A stretch of 64,000 nt of DNA. Origin: Toxoplasma gondii ME49. Lineage: Eukaryota; Apicomplexa; Conoidasida; Eucoccidiorida; Sarcocystidae. The translations under genes were made by a program, and so were the position numbers. Positions 10,201 through 21,708 of this stretch are shown piece after piece. The DNA lies in NCBI RefSeq assembly GCF_000006565.2, contig NC_031477.1, positions 1,892,043 to 1,956,042 on the forward strand, read 5' to 3'. Every line of letters starts with the position of its first letter. The first letter of the stretch is position 1. Under the pieces are notes generated by a model. That model searched no databases and had not been told where the DNA came from. It saw nothing but the letters and a program-made list of their open reading frames with translations.

Positions 10201-13200
10201 CGCTTCCGCGCTGGCCTCTCCCGCCTGCGGTCCGAAGCTCGCGGCTCTCGAGGCTGTGGAGAAGGAGCAGAAGCTCCAGCGGGGAGACAACGAATCTCGA
10301 GGGGAGACAGAGGTGACAGATTCCAAACGACTCAATCATGAGAGTCGACGTCCCAGTGTTTCCTGGACTTCTTCCTCGTCAGCTTCTTCCTCCTCCTCTT
10401 CTTCCGCTTCTTCCTTGTCCTCAATGTCGTTTTTTGAGAATCGTGGAGGCAGTGCATGCGGATCAGGAGACCCCGCGTCGCCTTCAGGCTCGTCTTTTCC
10501 ATCGTCTTTCTTGTCCGTTTCCTCTTCTCTCTCTTCTCCCTCGCTCTCGCCTTCTCGAAGTTCCTCGTCGGCGCAGTCCACGCTTCGCACAGCGCGGCCG
10601 CGGTCCTTGTCGCTGCCTTCCGGAGGTGCACAGGTCTCTCTTGGGGCCGAGGCTCCTTCTCTAGCTGCGAGTAAAAGGAGTGAAAAGGCGACCGAAGAAC
10701 AGTTCGTCACTCTGAACTACTTGAATGATTTATGGGTCTTCGACATGCAAGAGGAAATCTGGAAACCAGCTGAAGAAACGTCTCTCTCACCTTCCTCTTC
10801 CTCCTCGTCTTCCTCCACATCTTCCTCTTCTTCGTCGTCTTCCTCTTCTTCGTCGTCTTCCTCTTCTTCGTCGTCTCTTTTTCTCGTTTCTTTTGGCCCA
10901 GCGGCGTCTGGAATTGAGTCGGAGAATCTCGCTGAATCTCGTCTTCCAGTGGACGCGTCAAATGCGGTCGCGTCCCCACCGTCCGAGCTTCCTCCTGTCG
11001 GTTCTCTGTCCCCGTCTCTGCATGCATCCCCCGCCGCGGCCGTGGAGACGACGCCCAGCTCCCAAGGTGACGCCTGTGGAGTCGGAGACGAAGCGCTGGG
11101 GGCCAAAGCCAAGGAGAATAACAACGAGGTCGAGGAGACAGAGGAGAAAGCCGGTTGCGGGAAGGCGAGACCACCAAGCAGAAGAGACTGCACGCTGAGC
11201 GCCGTCAGCCTCCCTGGGGTAGACGGCAGTGGACGAGCGAGGATTTGTCTCCTCCTCTACGGGGGAATTGGGGAGAACAACGAACTGTGAGTGGAGTCGA
11301 GCATCGATGAGTCCAGAAACATAGAGAAGTCCAGAGAAGGCCCAGTTTGGCTGCGCGCGTGAGAGAAAGGGAACACGGTTACACGGTTGAGTGGAAAGAG
11401 AAGAAAGGAAGAGAAAGTTTTGACGAAGAAAGTGAAGCAAAAGGACAGGGAGTGAGAGAGGAAGAACGAATGAGGAGAGGCGAACCGAGCGTGACTGTTT
11501 TCTTTACCGTATGTGTGCTGAAGAGAGACAGGCAGAAGGCGAAGAAGCGAAAAAGAAAAAGTACATTTTTCTCCTCGTTTTTGACTCGTGTTTCCAGGTT
11601 GAACGACCTATGGCTTTTCGACCTCGCGACTCGGCAGTGGACTTCCGTCAGTCCTCAGTGGATAACTCCACCGCAATTCTGGTTTGTCTCCTCTGCCTTC
11701 CTTTCCCCACCGGGTCATGCCTACCACACTGCATGCGTCCCTGGCCTCTCAGAAGCAGCTGCACAAGCCGTTCTCCGTACTTCCTTCACCCTCCCTTCCT
11801 CTATCTCTCCTTCTCCCTCTTCGTCTTCCTCTCTTTCTTCTCCTTCTCCATCTTCGCCTTCTCCATCTTCTTCTTCTCCTCTGCGTTTCGCTGGAGGAGG
11901 AGACAGCGACGGAGCAGATGCAGAGCGCAGTCGCCGAGAGCAGAGAGCCCTGGCCTGGAGTCTGCACTTCTCAGAGCCGGCTGGCGCCGCGCTCGCTGCC
12001 CAAAAGGCCGCAGAAATCACGGCAGCTACCATCCACCTTGGGAGACACTCTGACATGTCTTCTTCGTTTTCGTCTTCTGTATCTGCGCTCTCTCCGACGT
12101 CGGTGTCTGTCGACGGCAGTGGCGCCAGTGAGCAGGACTCGCTCCCGACTTGCGAGACAAGCAACTGGAAGAAACCTTTCTTGCAGAGCGAGCTTGTGTT
12201 TCCAGAGCCTGGGGAAGACAGAGGACCTTCCTCCTTTTCTCCGTCGGTCGCGCCGTCTTTCGCTTCATTTGCATCTGGAAATCGAGAGCGATCCAGCTCT
12301 TTCGAGGAGGCGGCGATGGCAGCAGCGAGCCTGGTAGGGCGTGTAGTCTTGATATTTGGTGGTTTGGTTCCGACGTCGCCTTCCGCTGCGTCCTCTCTCT
12401 CTCGCACCGACTTCGCCTCGGACTCGACGCGCCCCGCAGAGAGTCCTCGGCAACAGTCCTCCCTCCCCCCGCGCTCGACCGACCTCTTCTTGTCGCGTCG
12501 GGCGTCGCTGGGATGCGGAGGGCAGAAGACTGGCGGGGACAGCGAAGCTGTCTCTTCGTCTTCTGACGTCTTCGCCAGCAGTGCAGAACCGGACAGAGGG
12601 AGTGAGTCGACGAGAGCGTCGGCCGCCGCGCCATCGCCGAGAAGAGGAGACTCATCCCTCTCGTCGACGGTCTGGGAGCGCCTCAGGGTCGACACTCGCG
12701 AATCGACGAAGACAGAAGTGACAGACGCCCTCTTCGAGTACTACGTCGACAGCAACGTGTGGGTGCGCTGCGAGGCTTCCGGAGAAAAGCCTTCTGCCCG
12801 CATGCGGTGAGCCGAGCGAGGACGAGCGAAAAAGGCTGGTCTCCGTCGAGAGACAGCGGCGGTGCACCCCCGCGCAGCAACCGGCAAAGACGAAACGGTC
12901 GCCGTTCCACTGGGGGTTCGCAGGAGCAGTTCTGGGGAAGGCTCGCGACAGAAAACACAGGAAAGAGAGGAAACCATCGGGAGGGAACGGATGTTGCGCG
13001 AGCGAAAGGGAGGATGTGAACGCGAAGCTCTCTGCTTCTGCTGCTGCTGCAGGCACTCTGCAACTCTCCTCGGTTCCTACATGTTCGTCTATGGAGGCCG
13101 CGGCGCCGACGGCGAACTTTGCTCCTTGAGTAAGAAGGGGAAGAAGAAGCAGAAAACAGAGAAGAAAAGGCGGAAGAACGGGTGGAAATCCGAGGAAGGG

Positions 13201-14620
13201 GAGGGAAGGGCGTGAGGCAAAAGAGGAGGCGAAGGAGAAGAAACAAGACGAGACGAAGGAAGAAAGGAAAGGGAGAATCGAAATCGAAAGGCGAGAAGTT
13301 GACGGCACGAGTGCTCGTCTCAGGAAAGGAGACCGATTAGCGCGACTGCCCGAAAACACCGCGTGGAATGGCATGATCACCTTGACATTTTAGCCTTCTC
13401 TTCTGGTCGCTCAATCAGACATGGATCCTGGCTTGATGTTTCTTGTGTCGGTTTGTCTTTCTTCTACCCCCTCACAGTTTCTCTTGTTTCTTTTTTTCTC
13501 TCTTTCCAGCGACCATCTTTCGTCTGCACATCCCATCCAAATCGTGGACGGCGCTGGCACTGGGGGGTGTGCGTTTGCCGCGGCTCGAGCTCGCTGCAGG
13601 ACTGACTCTGAATGTGAGATGACAAGGAAAGAAAGAGACGCAGAGAAACGCGCATGTCGGTTTCGTTCTGCGTTTGTCCGTCTGTCTTGCTCCTTTCGAG
13701 GCAGTTCCCCGTTCTTTTTTTCGTCTTTCTTGGTTGTTCGTTTTCTCTCAAGAAAAACGTCCCCAGATGCGTCTGTGTGTTCCTGCGCTCTCCCGTCTTC
13801 GCTGCGAATCTTGGTTTCAATGAAGACGCATACACTCACACTCGGAAGAACCTCACATGAAGCTGCTTTTGCTACCTCACGTTTGAACTGTGCAGTAAAT
13901 AGTTCAAACTGAAAATGGAGGAACCGTGAATCCGCTGTGGGCGGTGCTGTGCTGCGGCCTCACGAAGAGAGCTGATGGCCTCTGTAGAGTTGTGCGATTT
14001 TTCCTGATCTTTTCCTTCCCCACTGTTGCATGTCGTTCCTAGAAAGGTAGCTTTTGTAGACCCCGAGGAGTTTCATTTCCTCTTTTTTTACGTGGATGAG
14101 TTTCCATTTGATGTTGCGTTGGTCCTCTCTTCTGATTGTTTTAATTTCTGCGATCACTTTCCATTTGTAGTGTGTTTTCTCCGACGCGTTCTTATTTTAT
14201 GCTTTTTTTATGAAGCGTGTCTCCTGTCGTCCCGGTGATTTCTCTGCGTTTAACGTTTTTCGATCACTTCCTGCTTTATCTTTTTTCCGATTACTTCCTT
14301 TTTTTGTGCCTCTTCTCTGCCGAGTTTCTTCCTGTTCTTCTCACGGGGGGTGCGCCGTCTCTCGCGTTTCTTGTTTTTGCCGGCGACTTTCCGTCTGACG
14401 CTCTCCCCGATTTTCTTCGTAGAATTGTCTGTACGTCTTCGGCGGGCATGATGGCCAAGAGCGCGTCTCGAACGGTCTGGTCGCGGCGCAGTTGGGGCCG
14501 AATGTCGCTCCGCGGCACAAGCAGGCTGGAAAGAAGAAGATGAAGAAAAAGCAAAGTGAGCAGAGAGGCTCTTCCAGCGCAGGGGGTGTCTTCTCCGTCT
14601 TCTTCTCGAGAGGCAGTTGA
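7291..14620 (+). CDS. Kelch-repeat protein with large Ser-rich insertions (5' end not fixed)
   Basis: Eight exons join with matching phase: 7291-7718, 8165-8747, 9394-9498, 9831-11286, 11598-12806, 13053-13129, 13510-13613 and 14423-14620. They give about 1385 residues. Kelch motifs alternate with low-complexity inserts: PPPRFASASC...LFVFGG (exon 4), LNDLWVFDM..W, LLLYGG and LNDLWLFDLATRQW across the exon 4/5 junction, GHAYHTACV, VVLIFGG, RMRHSATLLG..MFVYGG, IFRLHIPSKSWTAL and NCLYVFGGHDG. This predicts a beta-propeller, a protein-interaction scaffold. The N-terminal 370 residues are helical and charged without a recognised domain. Exon 4 encodes more than 200 residues of Ser-rich sequence between a GG motif and the next W motif, including a long poly-Ser run. 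The end is uncertain: an in-frame stop is at 14618-14620, but a donor (CAAA/GTGAGC) at 14555 could lead to further exons. A convergent gene starts at 16.9 kb. Confidence 0.75.
7950..8085. repeat. (TA)n and (TCTA)n microsatellites in a kelch-gene intron
   Basis: A TA run at about 7950-7973 and a TC/TCTA run at about 8031-8085 both lie in the intron between exons 7291-7718 and 8165-8747. Confidence 0.9.
10795..10880 (+). repeat. Serine-codon repeat in the kelch gene
   Basis: Tandem TCC/TCT/TCG/TCA codons encode a long poly-Ser stretch directly after a kelch W motif. The unit resembles TCTTCCTCTTCTTCGTCG and is repeated about three times. Confidence 0.85.
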
Positions 14621-14737
14621 TGACGAATATGCGTGCCGGCCGTGAGCGAGACGAGCAAAGGAGTGCGACATGAACGATCAAAGCAGCGAGGAGACGAAAC
14701 GAACGAGCAGAAGAAGGCGCAGAAGAAGGAGGAGGCA

Positions 14738-14797
14738 CAGAAGAAGAAGACGCAGAAGAAGAAGACGCAGAAGAAGAAGACGCAGAAGAAGGAGGCG
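14738..14797. repeat. 15-bp tandem repeat, unit CAGAAGAAGAAGACG, 3 perfect copies plus 1 variant
   Basis: Exact copies start at 14738, 14753 and 14768, and a diverged copy starts at 14783. It lies just past the inferred kelch stop, in GA-rich sequence. Confidence 0.9.
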
Positions 14798-16411
14798 AAG
14801 CGGAGCAGAGAGATGCGGCGATGTAGGGACGCCCGTGTCTCCTCCAGTTCTTCCGGAAGAAGCCGCTGACTCTGAGGACGCATGCAAGGGAGTGCGGGAG
14901 AGATGAAGACTTTGGAGGAAACCGAGACGTTCGACGATCAGCGATTTCCTCGTTTCCTAGAGACTCCGAAGATCCGCGTGAGCCGACAGCTCACGGTTTT
15001 CGAGCGTTTTGGAAGACACTACGCGTCACTCGTTTTCTGCTTGCAGTGTTTATATGCAACTTCTGACGACCGAGGAATTTCTTGAGTCAGAGAGCTCCTC
15101 GTCCAAGTGTGAACGTTCGTCTGTCTCCATCTTTGCGTGAGTCCGGCACCCGACGCCTCCGGTGTTTTTGTGTGGACTCTGGGAGACACCGCACCGAATT
15201 TATTCCTTCCCTTCCCTCGAGAGTCTCGGTAACCTTGTCTTGTATCGGTGTGCTATAACTCGAAATTCATCTTATAATTTTGGTTTCTTAGTTGCGCTCA
15301 CCGCGAAAACAGTCACACCCAAGAAAAAAAGCAACTTTCCAGTTCTGCTGCCTCCACTGCAGGCGCTTGAGGAAGGAAGCGCTGCATGTGCATCTCTGGA
15401 AGTCAGCCGCTGGTCGCACTCCCGGCGCTTGTTTTCTCACTTGTCTCCTGTCTGGCTCTTGCTCGTCCTACCTGCTGCCCTATCGCTCTCGCTCTTGTGC
15501 CTGTCTAGACCTCGCTCCGTCCCTCGACGAGTATCTCTCTCTTTGTCTCTTTCTCTCTGCTTCTTCCTTCCCCTGCATGTCTCTCTCTGTTTGTGTCCTG
15601 CCTCCTGGTCGTCTCTGTCGAGCGTTCCGCCTCTCCGTCGCTCTCTTTCCTCACTTTCTGAGTGCTCTTTTCGCAGTTTCTGAGTGTTCTTTTCTCGCGG
15701 CGCTCTCTCCCAGGCCGTCTGTTTCTGTCTGGAAGCCCCGTTTAAGCCCAGGGAAAAACGGCAGGAAACAAAGGGAGAAACGGAGACGGAAGGGCAGCAA
15801 GAAGCGCAGATGCGAACCACCGGGAGAAAACAAGCTTCCAGCAGACAGGCGCGATGGAAGACGCGCAAGAGAAGAAGAGAAGAGAAAGACGAGACCCAAG
15901 GTCGAAAGAAAGAGGAGAGAAAGCAGAAGAAGCAGAGGAACGAGAAAGGAGAGACGCAGACGAAGAGAGAGCAGAAAAAGGAGGACAAAGGGCAACGACA
16001 GAAAGAAAGGAACGGTCTGGGGGAAAAGAGCACCTCTTTCACTGTGAGACGACCCATTCTTCCAGATGAGAAGAACTTTCAAAGTTCAAGTTTCTTTCTT
16101 CTGAAAACGACAAATCCCTCGTGACTCCCCACCACTGCACTCGGTACCTCTGCCACACTTTTTGCTGCGTTCGTGTGAGGAAAAGAAAGAAAAGAACACC
16201 AGATCAGCGAGAGAGTCACTCCACCTCGCGCTCGATGTCTCCCCAACTCTTAAAACAAAAGCTTTTCAACCGAAGTCGACCCTCACGCAGCTACAAAAAG
16301 GTCTGCACGCATGCACGTGTGCACCTAGGCAAGCAAATGCATTTCAAAAGTCCTCGAAAATACTAAATCCTCTTCTGACGGCTCTTCATGCCGTCCGCAT
16401 ACGCAGCGAAG

Positions 16412-16469
16412 GTATATATATTTATATATATATATATATATATGTATATTTATATAGATAGATAGATAG
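16412..16469. repeat. (TA)n-(GATA)n microsatellite
   Basis: TA repeats grade into GATA units in the spacer downstream of both convergent genes. Confidence 0.95.
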
Positions 16470-16861
16470 GTTCAGATACCTATTGACGGGTATACCAGCT
16501 ATACGCATTTTCAGGTTTACATCGGCTATCCACATTTTTTGCTCGTGGAGAGCTCTGCATTACGAGGGCGCGCTGTCTGCAGCTGGCGAGTCGCAGGTTC
16601 GTCAGTGGAGATGAGCGGAGAGCACTGCTTTTCTTTATCGAGGCGTCGCGTTCCTCATGTAGTTTTGCCGCTGTTGTTTGTGGCTGCTGGTTCCCTTTCC
16701 ATCTGTTTCCTTTCTTTTCTCTCGCTTTGTCTGCCTTCATGCTTCCACGCCTCTTTTTGTCCCTGGTCTTTCCCTGTTGCTATCTTTTACGTCCCTCTGT
16801 CTCACTTCTCTCCTCTTTCTTTTTCTGCTCTTCTTGCTCTCCTCTGTTGTTTCTCTCCACT

Positions 16862-19731
16862 TTAGAAAGCCAGGTGTGAGGAGCGCGCGTCGCCGGATGC
16901 GGTCGGCTCTGCATGCGTCGGGAGTTGAAACTTCGAGCCTGCGAGGCTCATCAAGTCTGCAAATGGATCTTTCTCTTCCTCTTCCGCCTCCTCTCTTCTC
17001 GCGGCCTGGGTCCTCTCGATGTTCTTCCCCATCTCCTGTCTCTGCGTGTCTGTCACCTTCTCCCCAGCCTTCTCTCCCGCACTCAGTCCCGGCCTGCTGT
17101 CGTCGCCTGCTACGCTGAAGAAGCTTCCATCCTGTCTCCCGACTCCTGAACTGAAGAAGACAGTTCTTCCCGAGTTCTCATGTCCTGCGTTCTCGCTTCT
17201 TCCTTCTCTTCTCACTCTCTCTCCTCTCTCTCCTCCCGCTCCTCCCCACCCGATTTCGACGCAGGTCTCGGGGCTTCGTTGTCTTCGCGCTGCTTCCTGT
17301 GAAGCGCCACCGCCTCCGGAGTTTTCACTTGCTCGCAGTTCTTCTCTTTCGGTGTGTCTTTCTGCTTCCAACCGAAGACACCGTTCCCCGTCTCCCCATT
17401 CCTTTAATCCTGTTAACTTGCCGAGGAAACGACCTTCTTCGGAAGGCGCTGCAGCTGTCGCGACTTCGTCTCTGCGAGGAGACCAACATGCCCGGTCCTC
17501 CTCAGGCGCCAGAGCGCTCTGACGCTCCGCGGCTCGAGGGCGCCCTCCAGATCCGTCGAAAGTCGAGAGAGACGGCGAGGCACCGCGAAGAGAAACGGCA
17601 ACAGTCGCGTTTTTCTGTGCGTCTCCCGCGAGGAGCGCAAGAGGAGCAGAAGCATCGAGCGTCTCCGATTGCTGAAAAGAGAATCGCTGCTCCTGGCCTG
17701 TGCTCTTCCCCGGGCCTCTCTCCCTCTCACTCCGGTCGCAGGCGGAACTCGCCTCCCTCGGTCGAGGGCTGTGCTGTGGAGAGACGCAAAACGCGGGAGA
17801 ACTCAGAGGAGAAGGCAGTCGCACATCTCCCGCCTCAGTGCCCGCCAAAGGATTCTTCGCAGTTGCTCCCGGGGTCGTGCACCATCCCTGAAGCTGCGGC
17901 AGCGACGCTTCAGAGATGCCCGGCGGAGAGTGAGAAAACGCAAAAGCAGCGTCCGAGTCTTTTGCGGCCCATGGTGTGGCGAGCGAGGCCTCGGGAGCAG
18001 CAGCCGAGAAAGGGATGTCTCGCCTCACAAAGGCAGAGCCAGCTGCGAACTCTTGGTCAGCGTCCACGCGTTCTCGACGCACCCCAGCGGAGCACAGAGG
18101 GAGAGGGGATGAAGACAAAGACGACTCTTGCGCAGAGCGAGAGTGAAACGAAGCGCATTGAGGAGAAGCAGAAGCGAAAGCATCAGGCTCCCGCCCTCGC
18201 GGTTCTCCGTAATGGGGGGCGAAGACCGAGAGAGGCAAGGCGTCGAGAGAGGAAGTGCAGCGCTCTGGTTCGCGAGGCGAGTCAGAAGCAAATACGAGAC
18301 CAGATCCCATGGCCAGGAGAGAGAGACTGTTCTGCTTGGGAGGCGGGGCGGACGCTCCAAACAACTCTGTGCAGAGACGCAGACAGAACTCGAAAAACTT
18401 CGAGAGTCAGTTGCCTTGCTTTGCAGAAGACAGCAGGCAATTCGCAGCAGCTCGGCTCCACGTCGGCGCACCCCACAACGCGTCGAACGAGATCACGAAC
18501 GAGATGGAAAAAAGTCAGAAAAAAAAGGCAGTCGCGCAGGAGACAGGCACTCTCCACCGACACTGAGACAGTGCGTTTCTTGAAATGCGAAAAGACGCAC
18601 TGTTTTCCAAACGACCAGCGAGCACGCAGATACGAGTCTGCCCTGCTCCGCTCAACTCCGATTGCCTGTAGATACACGCTCTACGGCGGCCTTCTGCGAC
18701 ACCGCCTAATCGACCCCTCTGTGTCATCTTTCTGAGAGTTCCTTACCTAAGAGATCTACACCACCCTCTTCGCTGCCTTGAGACTCGCAGATCTCTCCTG
18801 ATCGAGTTCCTTCTACTCGTTTACTCTCCATTGCTCCACTTGCGGTTTCTGCTCCCCTTCCTTCTCCTCTTCCTCCTTCTCTTCTCCCTTCTCCTCTCTT
18901 TCCTTCTCCTCTGTTTCCTTCTTCTCTCTTTCCTTCTTCTCTCCTCCCTTCGTCTTCCCTTCCTTCTTCTCTTCTCCCGTCTCCTATCTTTCCTTCATCT
19001 CTCCTCCCTTCTTCCCTTCCTTCTTCTCTTCTCCCTTCTCCTATCTTTGCTTCTCCTCTCCTCCCTTCTTCTCTTCTCCCTTCTCCTCTCTTTCCTTCTC
19101 CTCTGTTTCCTTCTTCTCTCTTTCCTTCTTCTCTCCTCCCTTCGTCTTCCCTTCCTTCTTCTCTTCTCCCGTCTCCTATCTTTCCTTCATCTCTCCTCCC
19201 TTCTTCCCTTCCTTCTTCTCTTCTCCCGTCTCCTATCTTTCCTTCATCTCTCCTCCCTTCTTCCCTTCCTTCTTCTCTTCTCCCTTCTCCTATCTTTGCT
19301 TCTCCTCTCCTCCCTTCTTCTCTTCTCCCTTCTGCTCTTCTTCGTTCCTCTGTGCCTGCAGCGCCTGCTGATGCGGCTGGAGGTTCGTCTGAAGTTGCCA
19401 GGCGGCTTCTTGGTCCGGCCGCTGTGGGGACGTTCGAGGGGAGAGAAGAGCGGTGGCGAGAAGAGACACCGTGAGAAGAAGAGACAGGCCGTAAAGGGCC
19501 TTCTACAGGCGCGGGGGCGAAGGAGACAGCAGAGCCTTGTCGCCCAGGCAAGGAGACCGAAGCAGGCAATGCTCCTGAACTCGCAGCGATGCATGCAGCT
19601 GCAGTTGCATACGCCGACGAATGTCCTGCAAAAGAATACGCACGCAAGCTCCCTGCTTTCTCCCCTCCTGTTGCCTCCAAAGACGAAATCGTTAAACAGA
19701 AAAAACTCAATGAGAGCAACGCTCCAGAGAG

Positions 19732-19766
<35 letters not shown>

Positions 19767-21059
19767 CTTTATATACATACAGATATACATACAGATATAC
19801 ACATATATATATATATATGCATACATGCATGCAGATGTAAGTACAGGCTGAGGTAGACGAACACACTTGCACTGATGTATAAATAGACAAATACAAACAT
19901 GTACATGCATAAGTGGACAGATGTTGATCGAGGTGGATCATGAGAGAGACCGATAGTAGTCGAGAGATGCAGACCGATATATAGACATAGATGGATCGAT
20001 AGACAGATGGATGAAGATACAGATAGCAAAAGATAAACGAATGGAGAGAGAAAAACGTGGATAGAGAACGTATGTGTGCATGTATATACTTGGACGTGAG
20101 TGGACAGAATCAGATGTCGAGAAAAATGCGAATATCGAAGTGTGGGCATCAAGGCGAGTCTCGCTTTTTCGTTTTTGCACTCTGACCGCTTTCGTTCGAT
20201 GCTGCTGTCGATATATTGATCTCACGGCACCACTGGCTGCATGTAGAAAGAGAATTCTGTTTTCTGTCTCTGGAGATCTGTTGAGGATTCAGAGAGTGAC
20301 TAAGTGACATCCGGGACGACGAGGCCTGCATTTCTAGTTTGTGCGGATTTGTGTCCGCGCCTTTGCGTCGTTTTCCAGTTTTTCATCGGGCTTGTCATTT
20401 ATGTCTTCTTCGCTTTCGACTGCGTTTGATCTTCGCACCTCTGCGTTCCTCCGCCGCCAGATGAGGATGGCGCTGCATGCGGTTGCGGCGCTTGAAGTAG
20501 GAGAAGGGCAGGCCGTCGATTGTCAGGTGAAAGAGTCCCCCCGAGGCCTCGAAGAAAATCGAGAGAAGATGCTCCTGCAGCGGCCAGCTGTAGAGGAACT
20601 TGTGCGCTCGCATGCTGCACAGCAGAAATGGAGAACTCACACGGTAACGCTGTGGAGAGAAAAGACCGGCGCGTCGATGCTTGCTGCAGGACAGAGGAGA
20701 GAGGAGAGAGGAACTGACAGAAAAAGACAGAGGAAGGCCAAGAAGAGCGAACGAGAGACGCGCGAAGAAGAGCGAGTTCAAGAGACAACATCACAGAGGG
20801 AGACTTAGGAGCTGCATGCAGCGCAGACGAGGAGCACCGTCGCGAAAAACGCGCGGAGTGAACCTACCTGAACTGCTCGTTGATGATGCGGCCATCGACG
20901 ATGAGGCGCTTCTTTCCAGTCACTTTCGAGTGGAAAAACGCGACTTCATGTTTCACTCCTTTGATCGTTAGCAGCTGCAAAAACACACAGGTTCACGAAG
21001 CCACTTGGCCGGCGATCTCCAGACATGGTTGAAACTCATACAGGCATACATATATATAC

Positions 21060-21093
<34 letters not shown>

Positions 21094-21112
21094 GCATATA
21101 CATATGTATACG

Positions 21113-21146
<34 letters not shown>

Positions 21147-21708
21147 TGCGTATATATAGGTCAATAGTCAAGCATGTGCATACACATCCATAATATGTAC
21201 ACATTTATGTATACATATATACATATATATATATATATACATATATGAATGTATATTTTAACAGAAGCGTGAGAGGATGAAGAACAAGTTGCGCCTGGAG
21301 TTTGACTCGTGTATATGCTCGGCAAGAAGTCGCAAGTGTTGCGTCTGGACCTCCATTTGTTGTGGTGCGGCCGCCCCCAGTGTTTCTTTAGACACGAGTT
21401 GGTCTTCAGATCTCGTTGCTTCCGTTTTTCTTTTTCCTGTCTTGTACCCAGGTGTACTTGACTTTCGAGGCTTCGATAGTTTGGCCCACAAAATCGAGGC
21501 CTGCGTAGAGCGCCTCGACTTCCTCATCACTCCGCAGTCTGCCACAGCTGTTTCTTGACGGAGTCTCTGACTCTCTCCCCGCGTCCTCGCGATAGAGAGA
21601 AGAAGTTGCCCTTCGGTGCATTCCTGGGGAGACGTCCAGACTCTCGCCAGTGCCCGACGCGAAAGACCTCCCCGCGCCTCGCCTGTGAAGTCCCTGTCCC
21701 TCCTCCAT
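16862..21708 (-). CDS. Protein with N-terminal beta-domain, charged repeat array and adaptor-like DPF/DLL motifs
   Basis: Five exons on the complement agree in phase and sum to 976 codons: 21708-21448, 20974-20868, 20614-20439, 19625-18747 and 18366-16862. The start ATG has a strong context (GCCACAATGG). Residues about 65-165 form a small beta-rich domain: [46 protein letters not shown] and [13 protein letters not shown]. This pattern of H-S-x-x-T/S-G-K-(K/R), then D-G, then a later I-D-G recalls FAIM-type (Fas apoptotic inhibitory molecule) beta folds; the match is only suggestive. Exon 4 encodes repeated [16 protein letters not shown] units. The last exon junction creates DLLELFG, and the C-terminus holds [11 protein letters not shown]; both resemble clathrin/adaptor-binding peptides. 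The exon 3 donor (GTGCGA) and exon 4 acceptor are the weakest joins. Function is unknown. Confidence 0.65.
18850..19335 (-). repeat. In-frame minisatellite encoding Arg/Glu/Gly arrays, with a 192-bp duplication
   Basis: On the + strand the sequence is a CT-rich array of TTCTCTTCTCCC-type units. A block starting at 18891 recurs at 19083, an offset of 192 bp or 64 codons. A shorter block (CCCGTCTCCTATC...) is repeated again about 54 bp later. All offsets are multiples of three, so the coding frame is kept. Confidence 0.85.
19736..19818. repeat. (TA)n microsatellite
   Basis: TA tracts with interspersed CATACAGA units lie in the intron between exons 3 and 4 of the 16.9-21.7 kb gene. Confidence 0.9.
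21045..21250. repeat. (TA)n microsatellite clusters
   Basis: Two TA-rich clusters lie in the intron between exons 1 and 2 of the 16.9-21.7 kb gene. Confidence 0.9.

Larger units (their letters stand above)
14621..16861. other. Spacer between convergent genes; CT-rich then GA-rich
   Basis: No gene is supported. It may hold last exons or the 3' UTR of the kelch gene: a possible short exon after an acceptor at about 15045 reads YMQLLTTEEFLES, but I could not place it in phase. About 15440-15720 is CT-rich and about 15740-16020 is GA-rich. Confidence 0.5.

Noticed and set aside
17299..18735. 478-codon + strand open frame
   Set aside because: It is antisense to the last exon of the 16.9-21.7 kb gene and crosses its intron. 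It has no conserved motif and an Arg/Gln-rich shadow composition.
18831..19856. 341-codon + strand frame made of Leu/Ser/Phe repeats
   Set aside because: It is the complement of the Glu/Arg/Gly array and runs into a TA microsatellite. It looks like a transmembrane protein only because CTT/CTC repeats encode Leu.
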